From Gautieria morchelliformis (lineage: Eukaryota > Basidiomycota > Agaricomycetes > Gomphales > Gomphaceae): a stretch of DNA of 64,000 nt. Below are positions 1 through 10,876 of the stretch, piece by piece. The stretch covers positions 1-64,000 of the forward strand of contig WHVA01000270.1 of assembly GCA_015179125.1 (NCBI GenBank), written 5' to 3'. The notes under the pieces are model-generated. The model did not search any database and was not told where the DNA came from. It worked only from the letters and a program-made list of their open reading frames with translations. Both the position numbers and the translations under genes were made by a program. Positions within the stretch are counted from its first letter, which is position 1; the number at the start of each line of letters is the position of its first letter.

Positions 1-211
1 TATTGTTCAGTGCAGCTAAGAAACGCATTGCCTTCTATCTGTAATAACTTGGACTAGTTATTACACAGATTGCAACCAAGGTACAAATATTAAATTATTT
101 CTGGAGTTGTGCTGCTGCATTGGATTGGTATTCTACTAGTCGTGTAAACGACATGTTCTGATAGACAGAGGTGTTAGCAATAACACCAAAGTCTTGAAGG
201 GTTCCAAAACA
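1..211 (+). mobile_element. 3' end of a solo-LTR-like element (family LTR-B), cut by window start
   Basis: The first 211 bases closely match the last part of the element at 5038-6576, ending in the same GTTCCAAAACA. Immediately after, at 212, the reverse transcriptase reading of the Ty3 element begins (Phe-Val-His-Val-Tyr-Met-Asp-Asp). The intact Ty3 copy on the minus strand has no such sequence before its YMDD box, so this is an insertion into RT. The left end and the partner target duplication (expected CGCTT, 212-216) lie outside the window. Confidence 0.8.
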
Positions 212-1417
212 CGCTTCGTCCATGTATACATGGATGACATCTTCATATTCTCGCTCTCGATACAAGAGCATGAAGAGCACCTCTACATCATCTTTGACAG
301 ACTGAGGAAGAATCACCTTTTTCTGAGCAAGAAAAAGGTGGACCTCTATTCCATCCGAATGGAGTGTCTCAGCCACATCATCAATGGCCAAGGGGTACAC
401 GCCGATGAGGATAAAATGCAACGCATCCGCGAGTGGCGTAGGCCACGGACGTTCAACGATGTCCAGCATTTCCTCAGGCTGGTACAGTATCTGGCGCATT
501 ACATGCCAGATGTTAGCGCATATACCACCCCACTATCGGGCTGTGCGCGTAACAACCGTCCATTGGAATGGACCCCACTACTAGACAAATGCTGGCAAAG
601 CATTAAGGCGTTGGCCTGTAAGGCCCCGATTCTGCGTCCAGTAGACGCACGGTGCCCAGAGCCGATCTGGGTGATCACCGACGGGTCAAAAGCCGGTGTC
701 GGTGCAGTCTACGGCCAAGGTCCCAACTGGAAAACCTGTCGGCCTGCTGGCTTCTTGTCAAAGAATTTCAGCGTTGGTCAGCAACACTACTGGACTCACA
801 AGCACGAGACAATCGCGGTGCTCAAGGCACTCATGAAATGGGAGGACAAACTGCTGGGACGGAGGTTCACCCTCATCACAGACCACAAAGGGCTCGAGTA
901 CTTCGAGACCCAAAAGAGCCTATCTGACCGCCAGGGCAGATGGTGGGAATTTCTCTCCCGGTTCAACTTCAACACCGTACATGTTGACGGTGTAGAGAAC
1001 AAGGTAGCAGACTGCCTGTCGCGCTACTACAAGAGCGACACGAGTGATGACAATCACCCAGATCACGTCTTTGTGAACGCAGACGCGCGTTTAGACCCAG
1101 ACGGTGAGTTATTGCCCACCGACCGATATATCGAGCTGTGAACAGCGGTGACGAGACAGTCTAAACGCCTCGCTGAGAAGACAGAGGCAAGTATAACGGA
1201 GTCCACCACATTAAACGAGGGCTCACAAAAGCCCGCGAGCGTCGCCGCATCACGCAACGATGACGACGATGACATCAGGGTCGTTGCCGCAGGAAATGAC
1301 AGCGCACCCCTGCACCGGATCGTCGAGCAGGGCGTAGACCTGTCCAAGGCCTATGAGACATGTACCATAAGGACGCCATGTTCGCAAAGATCATGGCGCA
1401 CCCGGACGCACACCTGA
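212..1417 (+). pseudogene. Ty3/gypsy pol fragment: end of RT palm, RNase H, linker
   Basis: Part of the polymerase of a chromodomain Ty3/gypsy retrotransposon. The YMDD catalytic box of reverse transcriptase lies near 224-235, followed by RT thumb sequence and an RNase H domain (ITDGSKAGVG, about 673-702; KHETIAVL; TDHKGLEYF; VADCLSRYY). The frame starts inside the inserted LTR-B end, so the ATG at 194 is not a true start. A TGA at 1139-1141 replaces a CAA codon in the minus-strand copy at about 30060, and the frame shifts again near 1350. The 5' half (gag, protease, RT fingers) is left of the window. It is dead as a gene; the family call is secure. Confidence 0.9.
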
Positions 1418-2822
1418 GATTCAGGATCCGGGACGGACTGATCTGGACAAAGAACCAGCTCAGAAGAGACATCATTGCCGTCCCCCGCTCTGTTCTTCCA
1501 GGGGGAAGGAGGCTGATCGAAATCATCATCAATCAGGCACATCAGATGGTCGGTCACTACGGCCATCTGAAGACTTAGAACTATGTTCGAAGATCATATT
1601 GGTGGCCGGGCATGAGCCCAGACATAGAGTCGTTCTGCACATCGTGCGCAAAGCGCCAGATGATGAAAACCAGGCCACAACGGCCCAAAGGCCTACTACA
1701 CAGCCTACCCATCCCGGATAGGCTGTGGCAGTCGATTGGCATCGACTCCATGGGGCCCCTGCCCAAATCCAATGACTGTGACTACCTGATGGTAGTCATC
1801 GACCGACTAACGTCGCTCGTACACCTCGTACCAACAACGATGAGCGTGTCAGCCAAGGGAGTAGCCTGGCTGTTTCTGAAGGAGATCGTTCAACTCCATG
1901 GGGTTCCCGACTCCATCGTCTTGGATAGAGACTCGAAGTTCACATCGATCTGTTGGCGTGAACTACAGCGACTCATGGGGACTAAGCTCCTCATGTCAAC
2001 TGCTTTCCATCCCCAAACGGATGGAGCCACCGAGCGGGCAAACCGCTCGATAGGACAGATATTGTATGCGGTCGTTAGGGACGATCAGAAGGATTGGGCA
2101 GTGAAATGCCCAATGGTTGAGGTCGCCCTCAACAGCAACGTCAGTGCAACCACAGCGTTCACACCCTTCGAGCTGAACCACGGCTATATGCCGCAGATAG
2201 ATCTCCCCATAGCCGTGGACACCCCGTTCAAGGGGGTAGCCCAGTTCACACATCAGGCAAGATCGAACCTGATGGCAGCACACAATGCAATCATAGAGCA
2301 TCGAGTGATGCAAATGTTTCATGCAAACAAGAAACGTATGGCGAGCGACAGGTACGCGGCCAACGACCGCGTCTACCTCTCGACCCAAAACCTAACTCTC
2401 CCGAAAGGAAGAGCCAGAAAACTAATCCCGCAGTACATTGGACCATACCGCATCATCGAGGCCCACAACATTGCCTCGATGGTGACCCTTGAACTTCCCG
2501 ACAAGCTGAAAAGCCGTCGTATTTCACCGGTCTTTCATTCAAGCCTCGCACGACGATACGAGGCTAACAACGACGAGTTATTCCCTTGTCGTGAGGCCAA
2601 GTCATTTTATGACTTTGGAGTGAATGATGACGAGGAGTGGCTCGTTGACGAGATTATCGCACATCGATGGATAAACTCGACGGACCTGGAGTTCCAGGTC
2701 CGCTGGACCCTAGGCGACATGACATGGGAACCCATGTCATCCTGAAAGGACCTTGAAGCCCTAGATAGCTATCTAGAGCTTCGGGGGGTGCGCAAGCCAC
2801 GCGACCTCCCCAGATGCCGCTA
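1360..2822 (+). pseudogene. Ty3/gypsy pol fragment: zinc-binding domain, integrase core, chromodomain
   Basis: Continuation of pol in a new frame. An H2C2 zinc-binding segment (HQMVGHYGHLK ... FCTSC) is broken by a TAG at 1576-1578. From 1612 a 377-codon frame carries the integrase core with its D-D-E residues (GIDSMGPL, LDRDSKF, TERANR), the FHPQTDGATERANR box, a GPYRI C-terminal domain and a chromodomain (EEWLVDEIIAHR ... TLGDMTWEP). In family terms the chromodomain steers integration to chromatin marks. A TGA at 2743-2745 cuts the chromodomain helix that reads on as LEALINYLELRGV in the other copy. The pol frame would end at the TAG near 2822, about 120 nt before the third ORF. Confidence 0.9.
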
Positions 2823-2943
2823 GACACATTTGTCACGTGCATATCACGTGATGCGCCGGCCACGGTGCAGTTAAATTTTCGCATCAGATCTTTCCAAGGA
2901 TGCATCGCTTCTTGGAAGCAAACCACCATCATCTACCCACGAG

Positions 2944-4910
2944 GATGATGCCCCCCAAAGATGGGATGGACGTTGATTGGTCAACGTCCACAACGTCCAC
3001 AACAGCCCCGAGACAGGGGGCTGCAGACATCCTACGTGCGCCAGTTGACCAGGATGGGAAGATGCTCTCACAATCGTCCACCCCGACGATTGTGCCACAT
3101 GCGCGGACTACGCCGCACACCTAAGGGCCATGACCGGCACCCGCAAGGTCAAATTGCGGGACGAGGACATCGGCGATGCCGTCAACGCGGCCTGGGGATA
3201 GCTCCCAAGAGGCATCGCGCGTGACGCGTGCGAGGCGCCCCTCAGGGACATCCACGACCTCAAAAAGGAGGTCAAGGAGTTGGAATGCGCAGTCGAAGAC
3301 CGCGACGACATGCTCTAAGCCGAGCGCGCCAAAATAAAGGAACTGGAGCAGCAGCTGAGCGCAGCCCAGCTCCAGGTCACTCTCGTCCACGCAGCCTCAA
3401 AAAGGCCGCGCCATGACCCGGCCACAGACCCAGTGGCTGGGCCATCGTCACCTCACGCAACGGTGCCCTTGCCGGCACGCGCAACATCAGGGCTAGCATC
3501 CCAATTATCGGCGCCGACCCCAACAACAACAACGACAGAGGGGCAGAGCGCACCTTCCGATGCCACGTAGGGCATCCCAGATGGATGGGAGTCCGACTCC
3601 TCCGTCTGGAAGACGTACGACCCGGGGAGAGCACAGCGGCTGGCAGAGCAGCCGAAGAAGAAGCGCAAGAAATTGCATGGCACTCCCAACACCGTCAATG
3701 GGTTAGCCATTGTGAAGGAAAGCACGATTAGCACATACCTGGCGGCGTCACCGTCGCACACAATCAACGACCCGCCCTTCAACAGCGGGTATCACAGGTC
3801 AAGGCCCAGTACATCGGGCCTCACGTGGTCCTGCCTCCACCGGCGGGGACAGTTCACCCTCCCTACCCGGGGGAGGGGATGATCATCCCACTCGGAGACC
3901 CACTGATCTCCAAGACGGGCCTCCTACCACGACCAGTAGGGAAGGCCCAACAATGTCGTACTCAATGGTACAACGCCTGCCCGCTCAACGACCCACGCTT
4001 CGTCGAGCTCTGAGCATGGGCAAAAGAAACGCCGCAACTCACGCGCACATGCGAGATGATCGGCATGTTCAAATGCATCGAGCACAAACAACGCGCTCGC
4101 AATCCCAAAAGGGATTGTCTCGTGATAGCGGGCGGTACCCCGCATGACATCGCCGCCATCCTAAGGGGCTGGATACACAACCCCGAAGGAATCCCGTCAG
4201 CCATCTGTGACAATGCGGATGGTACCTTCAACCTAGACGATATGGACGTCTGGATGTGGTTGAAGGCCCTTGTGCCCCGGGTCAAAGGGGTCGCATCGCC
4301 TCTCAAAGCGAGGCTGCTCGACTTGTTCGGCTCAACCGACCAATGGTCGAGCCTCGTCGATGCCAGGGAAGTCCTGATGCCCCAGAGCACCAGCCTGCGG
4401 CTCTCCATCATGGGCCCATACCCCGTCGGGGGCTGAGCTGGCCCCGACATCCCGCTCACCAAGATCATGAGATGGTTGGCCCGCTACGCGGGGGTCACTC
4501 ACGAGCGAGTGGCACGCATTGAACATTATGTTCAACGCAGCCTCACCGGCGTGGCATTCAGTGCCACCACCCGCGAGGGCCAACAAAAGGTCCTCGAGAC
4601 CAGCCACATGAGGGCCGCGGTTCCATGACCTCTCACCCACGCTCAGCTCGATCAGGAGCTGGCGCGCTTCCGGCCCCCTCCCCAGACTGAGGATCCGGCA
4701 GTTGAGGCCATGCTCCGCGAGGGTGCTGGCCTCATCACCCAAGCAGAAACCACCGCTAGTGGCGAGGCAGAACAGCCTCACTCAATCACCACCGTGGACG
4801 TGGAGATGCCCCCGGAGGAGTCACGTGCTCCACCAGCCCTGTACGATGACGATGTCATCGTATCGGTGACTCTAGAGGATTCCATCATGGATGACCTCTA
4901 TGAGTCGTAG
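2944..4910 (+). pseudogene. Third ORF of the Ty3 element (downstream of pol), decayed copy 1
   Basis: This collinear, heavily mutated copy matches the 24380-26364 minus-strand ORF. It starts at MMPPKDGMDVD and ends at IMDDLYES followed by TAG, 22 bases before the polypurine tract. Recognisable parts in order: a coiled-coil segment (KKEVKELECAVED..., about 3265-3390), the basic run PKKKRKK (about 3651-3672), a conserved block around IAGGTPHDIAAILRGW (about 4125-4175), and the acidic C-terminus. At least five in-frame stops (for example TAG near 3198, TAA near 3316, TAG near 3570, TGA near 4012 and 4434) and a small deletion near 3052 kill it. I do not recognise a domain family. It is not gag, which lies upstream in the complete element. 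Confidence 0.8.
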
Positions 4911-4932
4911 TTGGTCTCCTATAGTTGTCTAT

Positions 4933-4944
4933 AGAGGGGGAGGG
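4933..4944 (+). other. Polypurine tract of the Ty3 element
   Basis: AGAGGGGGAGGG lies directly before the TGTAAATAAC start of the 3' LTR, the usual position of the plus-strand primer. The minus-strand element has the matching tract at 24347-24358. Confidence 0.8.
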
Positions 4945-5474
4945 TGTAAATAACCTAGATACCATACATGTACTCTAGTTATTACATAATCCCAGTGGGC
5001 CCCTTAGGGACCCACTGTATAGTTTATGTGTGGGAACTGTATGGGAACCGCTGTTCAACCAGCACTCTACATGGTCTCAGTTCTAGCTGTTCAACCAGCT
5101 CTCAAATGTCTCTTTATTGTAAATTTGTAGTCTGCATCAAAGGCCTTTAAAAACAATCAATTATCGCCCATAAAAAATGTCTACTGTCCTCATAAGGCCT
5201 ATTCAAACATCCCTCTAATTATCTATGAATTTTACCTATTTTTCCGAGGCTGTCTCCACTCAAACTCACTTATTTCTGTGCAGCAGAGTTGTGGATACAC
5301 ATGTCCCCACAACTCTGTTTCGGACTTCCGATTTCAAACTCCGACCGGACGCTCACGTCACTCGCGGCTTGTGCACCCGTGGTCACCCACAAATCCGGTC
5401 AGGTGGCTCCTTCAGACTCAGCCTCTGAGTTTGAAAAGCCTAGTCATTTGCTTGTACAGCCTCAATGACACAAC

Positions 5475-5854
5475 TGACTCATGCACTCCTTGGTGAGTCA
5501 CATGCTCATGACTCACCTAAGCTGTCATGAATCACATGGGCCCAATTAATGACTCATTCCTGACAAATCAAGCCCTGATTGGTGGAAAACCCAGTGGAGT
5601 CACCAGTAGGAGTCATTTCGAGTCACTGTGAGTCATTGTGAGTCAGACAGAACCTTCCTAGAGTCACACGCTCATGACTCACCCAAGCTGTCATGTATCA
5701 CATGGGCCCAATTAATGACTCATTCCTGACAAATCAAGCCCTGATTGGTGGAAAACCTAGTGGAGTCACCAGTAGGAGTCATTTCTAGTCACAGTGAGTC
5801 ATTATGAGTCAGACAGAACCTTCCTACACATTCCGAAAGCTTCTTCGTGACTCA
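5475..5854. promoter_or_regulatory. Cluster of bZIP (Gcn4/AP-1-type) TGASTCA sites in LTR-B
   Basis: Seventeen GAGTCA/TGACTC hexamers fall within 380 bp; eleven of them are full TGA(G/C)TCA heptamers (for example 5475-5481, 5494-5500, 5509-5515, 5848-5854). Chance predicts well under one heptamer. TGASTCA is the known core bound by Gcn4/AP-1-class bZIP factors. The link to this LTR's transcription is inference from position, 60-440 bp upstream of the TATA box. Confidence 0.6.
5495..5826 (+). repeat. Tandem duplication, two 166-bp units
   Basis: Unit 1 (about 5495-5660) and unit 2 (about 5661-5826) are nearly identical. Both run from a GAGTCACA(T/C)GCTCATGACTC block to CAGACAGAACCTTCCTA. The duplication doubles the number of TGASTCA sites upstream of the TATA box. 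Confidence 0.9.
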
Positions 5855-5916
5855 TTCCCCCATTCCATTAATAGATAGAAGGTCCTACCGCTTAGTTAAG
5901 CGCCTGTACAATACGA

Positions 5917-5925
5917 TATAAAAGG
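5917..5925 (+). promoter_or_regulatory. TATA box of LTR-B
   Basis: TATAAAAGG is a full eukaryotic TATA consensus. It sits about 60 bp after the last TGASTCA site, as expected at the U3/R boundary of an LTR. Confidence 0.6.
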
Positions 5926-6701
5926 AGGCCCTTTTTGCCTGCCTTTCATCAGCCAATCTACCCATCTTCTATCCTACACGTGACCTCGTGTGACTTGCAT
6001 CTTACTAAGCTGCTAATCCCAGCTAGGGTTATTCACTTACTTTAGTGTCTAATTCCTTGTTAAGTAGTTACTTTACTGCTTAGCCACTTGGACTAATCCT
6101 CCGGGTGTAATTCTACAGAGTGAGTCTGTCAATTGAAAGTCTTGCCATTCGCACTCCAATACCCGAGACGATCTAGTCAGTTGATTTTCCTGATTAGAGA
6201 CTTTCACAAGTCGCTTTGTTCACAAAACTCGTCCCTCGTTTTATTGCTGTGCGCTGGTAGATTATCAGGGCAGTCCATTTATAAACTCGCCTGCTAAGTA
6301 CATTCCTTTATATTTTGGAATACGCTTGGACCCCGATAGTGTCCTTGAACCTACAGTCTTTTAGTTTATTGTTCAGTGCTGCTAAGAAATGCATTGCCTT
6401 CCATCCGTATTAACTTGGACTAGTTCTTACATGGATTGCAACCAAGGTACAAATATTAAATTATTTCCAGAGTTGGGCTGCAGCATTGTTTAATATTCTT
6501 TGAGTCTCGTAAACGACACGTTCTGATAGATTGAAGTGTTAGCAATAACGCCAAAGTCTTGAAGGGTTCCAAAACAGGAACCGGCCAGCAGTTCCCATCG
6601 CATCTTACCCTTATACTGTCACTATGTAGCATCAGAATACCACACCTTGGTCAAGTTCTGTGTGCCCTTGTGACTCAAGGCATAAGATCATCATCTTTAC
6701 A

Positions 6702-7400
6702 AAGCGGATTGTCTCTGGGTCTTATGACAACACGATCCGTGTGTGGAATGCAGACAGCGGGGAGCTCATTTCAGCACCGTTCAAAGGCCATACCCACTGG
6801 GTCGCATCGGTAGTGTTCTCGCATGACAGCAAGCGGATCATCTCCGGGTCTGTTAACACCACAATCTGCGTGTGGAATGCAAACACCGGGGAGCTCCTTT
6901 CAGCACCATTCGAAGGCCACACCCACTGGGTCACGTTGGTGGTGTTCTCGCATGATGGCAAGCGGATCATCTCCGGGTCTTATGACAACACGATCCGTGT
7001 GTGGAATGCAGACAGCGGTGAGGTCATTTCAGGACCATTCGAAGGCCACACCGACCGAGTCACGTCGGTCGCGTTTGCGCAGGACGGCAAGCGGATCGTC
7101 TCCGGGTCTTATGACAAGACGATCCGTGTGTGGAATGCAGACACCGGGGAGCTCCTTTCAGCACCATTCAAAGGCCACACTGGGTCAGGTCGGTAGTGTT
7201 CTCGCATGACGGCAAGTGGATCGTCTCCAGGTCTTATGACAACACGATCCGTGTGTGGAATGCAGACAGCGGGGAGGGCATTTCAGCACCATTCGAAGGC
7301 CACACTAACCATGTCGTGTCGGTCACATTCTCGCAGGACGGCAAGCGGATCGTCTCCGGGTCTGATGACAATACGATCCATGATATCTACAGATTCTGTC
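6702..7400 (+). pseudogene. WD40-repeat tail of an NLR (NACHT-WD40) gene, arm A
   Basis: Six near-identical 129-bp (43-residue) WD40 units of the form KRIVSGSYDNTIRVWNADSG...GHTxxVxSVVFSHDG. In fungi such highly uniform repeats form the sensor of STAND/NLR proteins such as HET-E. The frame opens directly at the end of a Ty3 LTR, so the NACHT half is upstream of the retrotransposon and of the window. A 4-base loss near 7180 in the fourth/fifth unit shifts the frame (the first frame stops at 7194), and the last repeat decays after NTIHDIYR. The variable residues sit after GHT, as in concertedly evolving WD40 NLRs. Arm B has only four units at 46590-47030. Confidence 0.85.
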
Positions 7401-7766
7401 TTCTATCATGGGGGCTTCTTACACATCCTTTCTTTGTGTTTTTCCGATTTGTCATGTACATTGACCCGTATGTTCCTCTCATGGGTTCCACTGACACCAT
7501 TCTGCCAATCCCATCTGACAGTTACCTTCCTCTCCCATATTTTCCAGTCGTTGTGATTTGTTAACGCATGACCCTCATGTCTGATCACACTGCCGTGTCC
7601 TTTGCTGTTTCTCGCCTCCTACCCTCAGAGTGTCAGTGTATGTGTATAGTCATCCCTTGACATCGGCGATCGTCTGACAAGTCGTCAACGCCTCTGTTAT
7701 GTTCACCCATTTCGAGTCATCTCCAGACCCTGTCCTTTTCACAGGAGGGATTCTTCCTGCATTCAT
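7401..7766. other. No gene seen; downstream of the NLR tail
   Basis: The sequence resembles 10105-10230 in part (TTCTTAC.CATCCTTTCTT and CCTCTCATGGG.T.CACTG motifs), suggesting an old tandem duplication. Frames are short. Arm B has the same stretch at about 47031-47395. Confidence 0.4.
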
Positions 7767-8096
7767 TGTTGTGGATCGTGATTACTCATCATGTTAGTAT
7801 AGCCTGCAGCGCAAACCAGCACTATCCCAGTGCTATCCGTGTTCGGATGCAACCCCTATCTAGTTCCCACTCCGCTGACCCCTGACCGAGCGCCCATACC
7901 TTCGACACTCGTATATGTAGCTAGCCCATTAGTTACAACAAATACATCGGTTTTTAGCCCGTTCACTCACATAGTTGAGTCCGGTTGAGTGAGTTAACAG
8001 CGTCCTCACTAGTGTTTTGTCTCTTGCGCATAGTGTGCATCGTGTCTTGTTCCGGCCTTCGTCTCTCTCCTCCTCCCTCCTCACATTCTAACAACA
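7767..8096 (+). repeat. 5' LTR of the 2.3-kb element
   Basis: 330 bp, TG...CA. It differs from the 3' LTR at 13 positions (about 3.9%), mostly transitions. Confidence 0.85.
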
Positions 8097-9769
8097 GATT
8101 AAAAGTCTCAAGGTCTCACTGACTTTGAGCTACCTTTCGGACCACGCTGTTCTTCGATGAGTTCTATTCAAGCACCGTACACATTCACCGTACGACTATC
8201 CAAACAACCCCATGCCCGTCGTTTACCAAGCCCGACGACTAGTTCCCCGTTGCCTGCCACACCGAACTCACTCATCATCTCGAGCTTCAGCACCCTTCAT
8301 GTATCAAGCAACCATTGCGGCCCCCATTTGTCGCCTTAGACCCAGCTGCATTTCAAGGGGAGCTGTCCCACCTCCATTGTGCCACACATCGCCGGCGCAC
8401 CCGTCCACGTGCAAAACCGACACACCATCGAGCGTTGGACACCCAGGACACCCAGGGGTATGTTATGCAGTACATCACCGTATAGTACATCACCGTATCC
8501 CTGACACCGACCCAACGTCATACGAGGCGTGTCATGTCACGCGCTCGCCGTCAATACTGTCGACGCCGCTGGACTCGCGCATCCACCGGCAAGGTCATCC
8601 AAAGGGAACTTCAACCTTCCCACAGGCCCACAGGGTCTCGCGCTCCTTTCTAGGGACTACCAATCTATTTCTAGATATTTCTGGATGGCGCACAAGTCCA
8701 AAATGCCGCCCAACATTGTTCTTCACCGCATCCACGCTCCAATTCGTTCCAGGGCAGCACAGACGATGCCACCCACTTCAAGGGGTGTGTAAACATCTCT
8801 GGGAGGCACCAAGAGACTCCCAGACCCCTTCTTTCGACGTGTAAGCCGCGCCAGCCACGCAGCTTTCACTGTCTCACGATCATGCCCTGAACCGGGCATG
8901 TCACCCCGGTCAGGCACCCCACTGCTCCACAATCGATCGACATCGATACCGGCCCCCTGGCCGTTCGTTTTCACGGTGTTTCCTTCGTTTTTGTGATCCA
9001 GAATTGTTTTCCCCATCAGATTCTATTTCCTACAGGTGTCCATTACTTTTTCAGGCCCCCAGACCCGTTCTTTCATCGCCTAAGCCGTGCCGGCCGCACA
9101 GCTTTCATTCACTCGTGATCACAACCCCCACACCAGCCTCCACGCCGTTCACATCCATTTCGTCGCCACAGCTTCCACTGCGCACACCGCAGCTGTCCAC
9201 GACGCCGCCGACATCACCCCATACAGCACTCTCGCCATTTACTCGTTTGTCAACGCCACTGCCGCCTTTTCTACTTTACAGGTACCCAAAGCTTTCTCAA
9301 GGACCCTTGTAGCGCAAGATGCAAGCTGAAGGGCATTTATTTACACACTAACAGCCCTGATATCCATCTTCCGTGCGGACAGTGTCATCTGCTGATCTCT
9401 CACACCGTTTCCGCCGCCGCCACTTTTCCTTTGACACCGACGTGACCCTCCTCGTTCCTCTTCGACCGCAGACACCAAAATGAGGCCCCACACATTTCCC
9501 CTGCGCCATATCCGTTCGAAACAGTTCTGTCACCATCATCATCGTCGAATGCGGCGATCCTAAACCTCGAGCTCATACCAACACCGCCGCTCTTTCAATT
9601 CTTCATGGTTTACCATCAACGTCTTCACTTCCTTTCGACGCTTCTATTCTCGCTGTCTACACCAATCACATGCCACCACTCGCTACACCACTTGCTCAAC
9701 AGCACTCCATTTTCGTACAAACTCCATCAAAACCTCAATCTTTTGGAGTTGATAGAGTTTGAAGGGGTG

Positions 9770-10099
9770 TGTTGTGAATCATGACTACTCGTCATGTTAG
9801 TATAGCCTGCAGCGCAAACCAGCACTATCCCAGTGCTATCCGTGTTCGGATGCAACCCCTATCTAGTTCCCACTCCGCTGACCCCTGACTGAGCGCCCAT
9901 ACCTTCGACACTCGTATATGTAGCTAGCCCAGTAGTTACAACAAATACATCGGTTTCTAGCCTGTTCACTCACATAGTTGAGTCCGGTTGAGTGAGTTAA
10001 CAGCATCCTGACTAGTGTTTTGTCTCTTGTGCATAGTGCGCATCGTGTCTTGTTCCGGCCTTCGTCTCTCTCCGCCTCCCTCCTCACATTCTAACAACA
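9770..10099 (+). repeat. 3' LTR of the 2.3-kb element
   Basis: 330 bp, aligned without gaps to 7767-8096. Confidence 0.85.
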
Positions 10100-10876
10100 T
10101 TCATGGCTGGGTTTCTTACTGCATTCATAGCTGGGTATCTTACTCATCCTTTCTTCGATTATTTCCAATACATCGGGTACATTGTTCTGCACATTCCTCT
10201 CATGGGATACACTGTTGGTCTACTCGCAGATGAATTGGAGTGCTTCAAGCGTGAAGACCGATGCTTTCATTCCCCGTTTCTGTTGGTGCGTATTGTCAGG
10301 TGTATGTTCCACCCTGACATCAGTGATTGTCTGACAAGTCATCAAGGCCTCTTTTCCAAAAGACTCGCCGAAGCAAAGCGCAGGCGAGGCTTGTAGTAAT
10401 AATAACAGTTGAACGCAGTCTGAACGCGTGTTGTCGTTGCGCGATAACAGGCCACCACCTGCCTTCGACTTTTCCTTCCTGACCAGCGAGCACCTCCCAT
10501 CGAAAGTCGCGCGCGATCCGTACGCGTGCGCGTGTGCAGAAATTGAATGTCGACTCCTCGACAACCTGGGTGTCCGGAGAGGATGGGGATTTTGTACCTG
10601 TGTGAGGGGTAAGAACGGGTCAAAATAAGAAAGGTGACACTCACCAAAAACGATTGACATCCCGGTACTCCGTCGCAGACGTGTGCGTCTGCGGACCGTC
10701 CACCATCGCGTGCGCTGGGGCACCGAATCGGCAGCACAATCAGGACACGCCCGGGTTAGGTGTGATCTCCCGCGGCCCCGCGCACGCTGCTGCTCGCCGT
10801 GCTCGACTATAGGGAGTGCGGCCCGGGCGCAGCACGCTCAGCGGGACGTGCGCCGCCGAGCGCAGACCTAGAGTGC
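10100..10876. other. No supported gene; small conserved frame 10103-10396
   Basis: A 97-codon frame (MAGFLTAFIAGYLTHPFF...) is matched in arm B by a 119-codon frame (47331-47690). Both lie in decayed sequence after the NLR gene and I see no domain. The rest is conserved between arms but has no convincing coding frame. Confidence 0.3.

Larger units (their letters stand above)
5038..6576 (+). mobile_element. Solo-LTR-like element, family LTR-B (1539 bp)
   Basis: Starts TGTATGGGAACC, ends GGTTCCAAAACA (imperfect inverted ends), and is flanked by GGAAC on both sides (5033-5037, 6577-6581). That pattern (TG...CA, 5-bp duplication) is the mark of an LTR element. No coding region and no second LTR lie inside, so it is most simply a solo LTR left by LTR-LTR recombination. 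It holds a promoter-like core (TATAAAAGG at 5917) and a dense cluster of TGASTCA sites. A second copy ends at 211. Confidence 0.8.
4945..6701 (+). mobile_element. 3' LTR of the arm-A Ty3 element, split by LTR-B
   Basis: The family LTR is about 213 bp, starts TGTAAATAACC and ends CATCTTTACA (short inverted ends TGTAAA/TTTACA). Here 4945-5037 is the left part and 6577-6701 the right part; 5038-6576 is a later insertion that duplicated GGAAC. The LTR abuts WD40 coding sequence at 6702, and AAGCG (6702-6706) is the right-hand target copy. The left LTR of this element lies outside the window. Confidence 0.88.
7767..10099 (+). mobile_element. Non-autonomous two-LTR retroelement (2333 bp), arm A only
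   Basis: Two 330-bp LTRs (7767-8096 and 9770-10099) start TGTTGTG and end TCTAACAACA. The target duplication TTCAT is perfect (7762-7766 and 10100-10104). Arm B at 47391-47405 has the unoccupied site with a single TTCAT. A purine-rich GAAGGGGTG precedes the 3' LTR. The 1.67-kb interior shows no RT, integrase or protease motif in any frame; it contains a loose internal repeat (about 8822-8880 and 9060-9120). It must rely on enzymes from another element (LARD/TRIM-like). Confidence 0.85.

Noticed and set aside
194..211. ATG at 194 as the start of an RT-RNase H gene
   Set aside because: It lies inside the end of an inserted LTR-B element; the Ty3 reading starts at 212 in mid-domain.
5038..6576. 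LTR-B as a DNA transposon because of inverted ends
   Set aside because: TG...CA ends, a 5-bp duplication and a TATA box fit an LTR better; the inverted similarity is only about 12 bp.
8212..8844. 210-codon frame in the 2.3-kb LTR element as a gag gene
   Set aside because: Composition is Pro/His/Ser/Arg-rich and frame-dependent, with no capsid or zinc-knuckle pattern; overlapping frames look similar.
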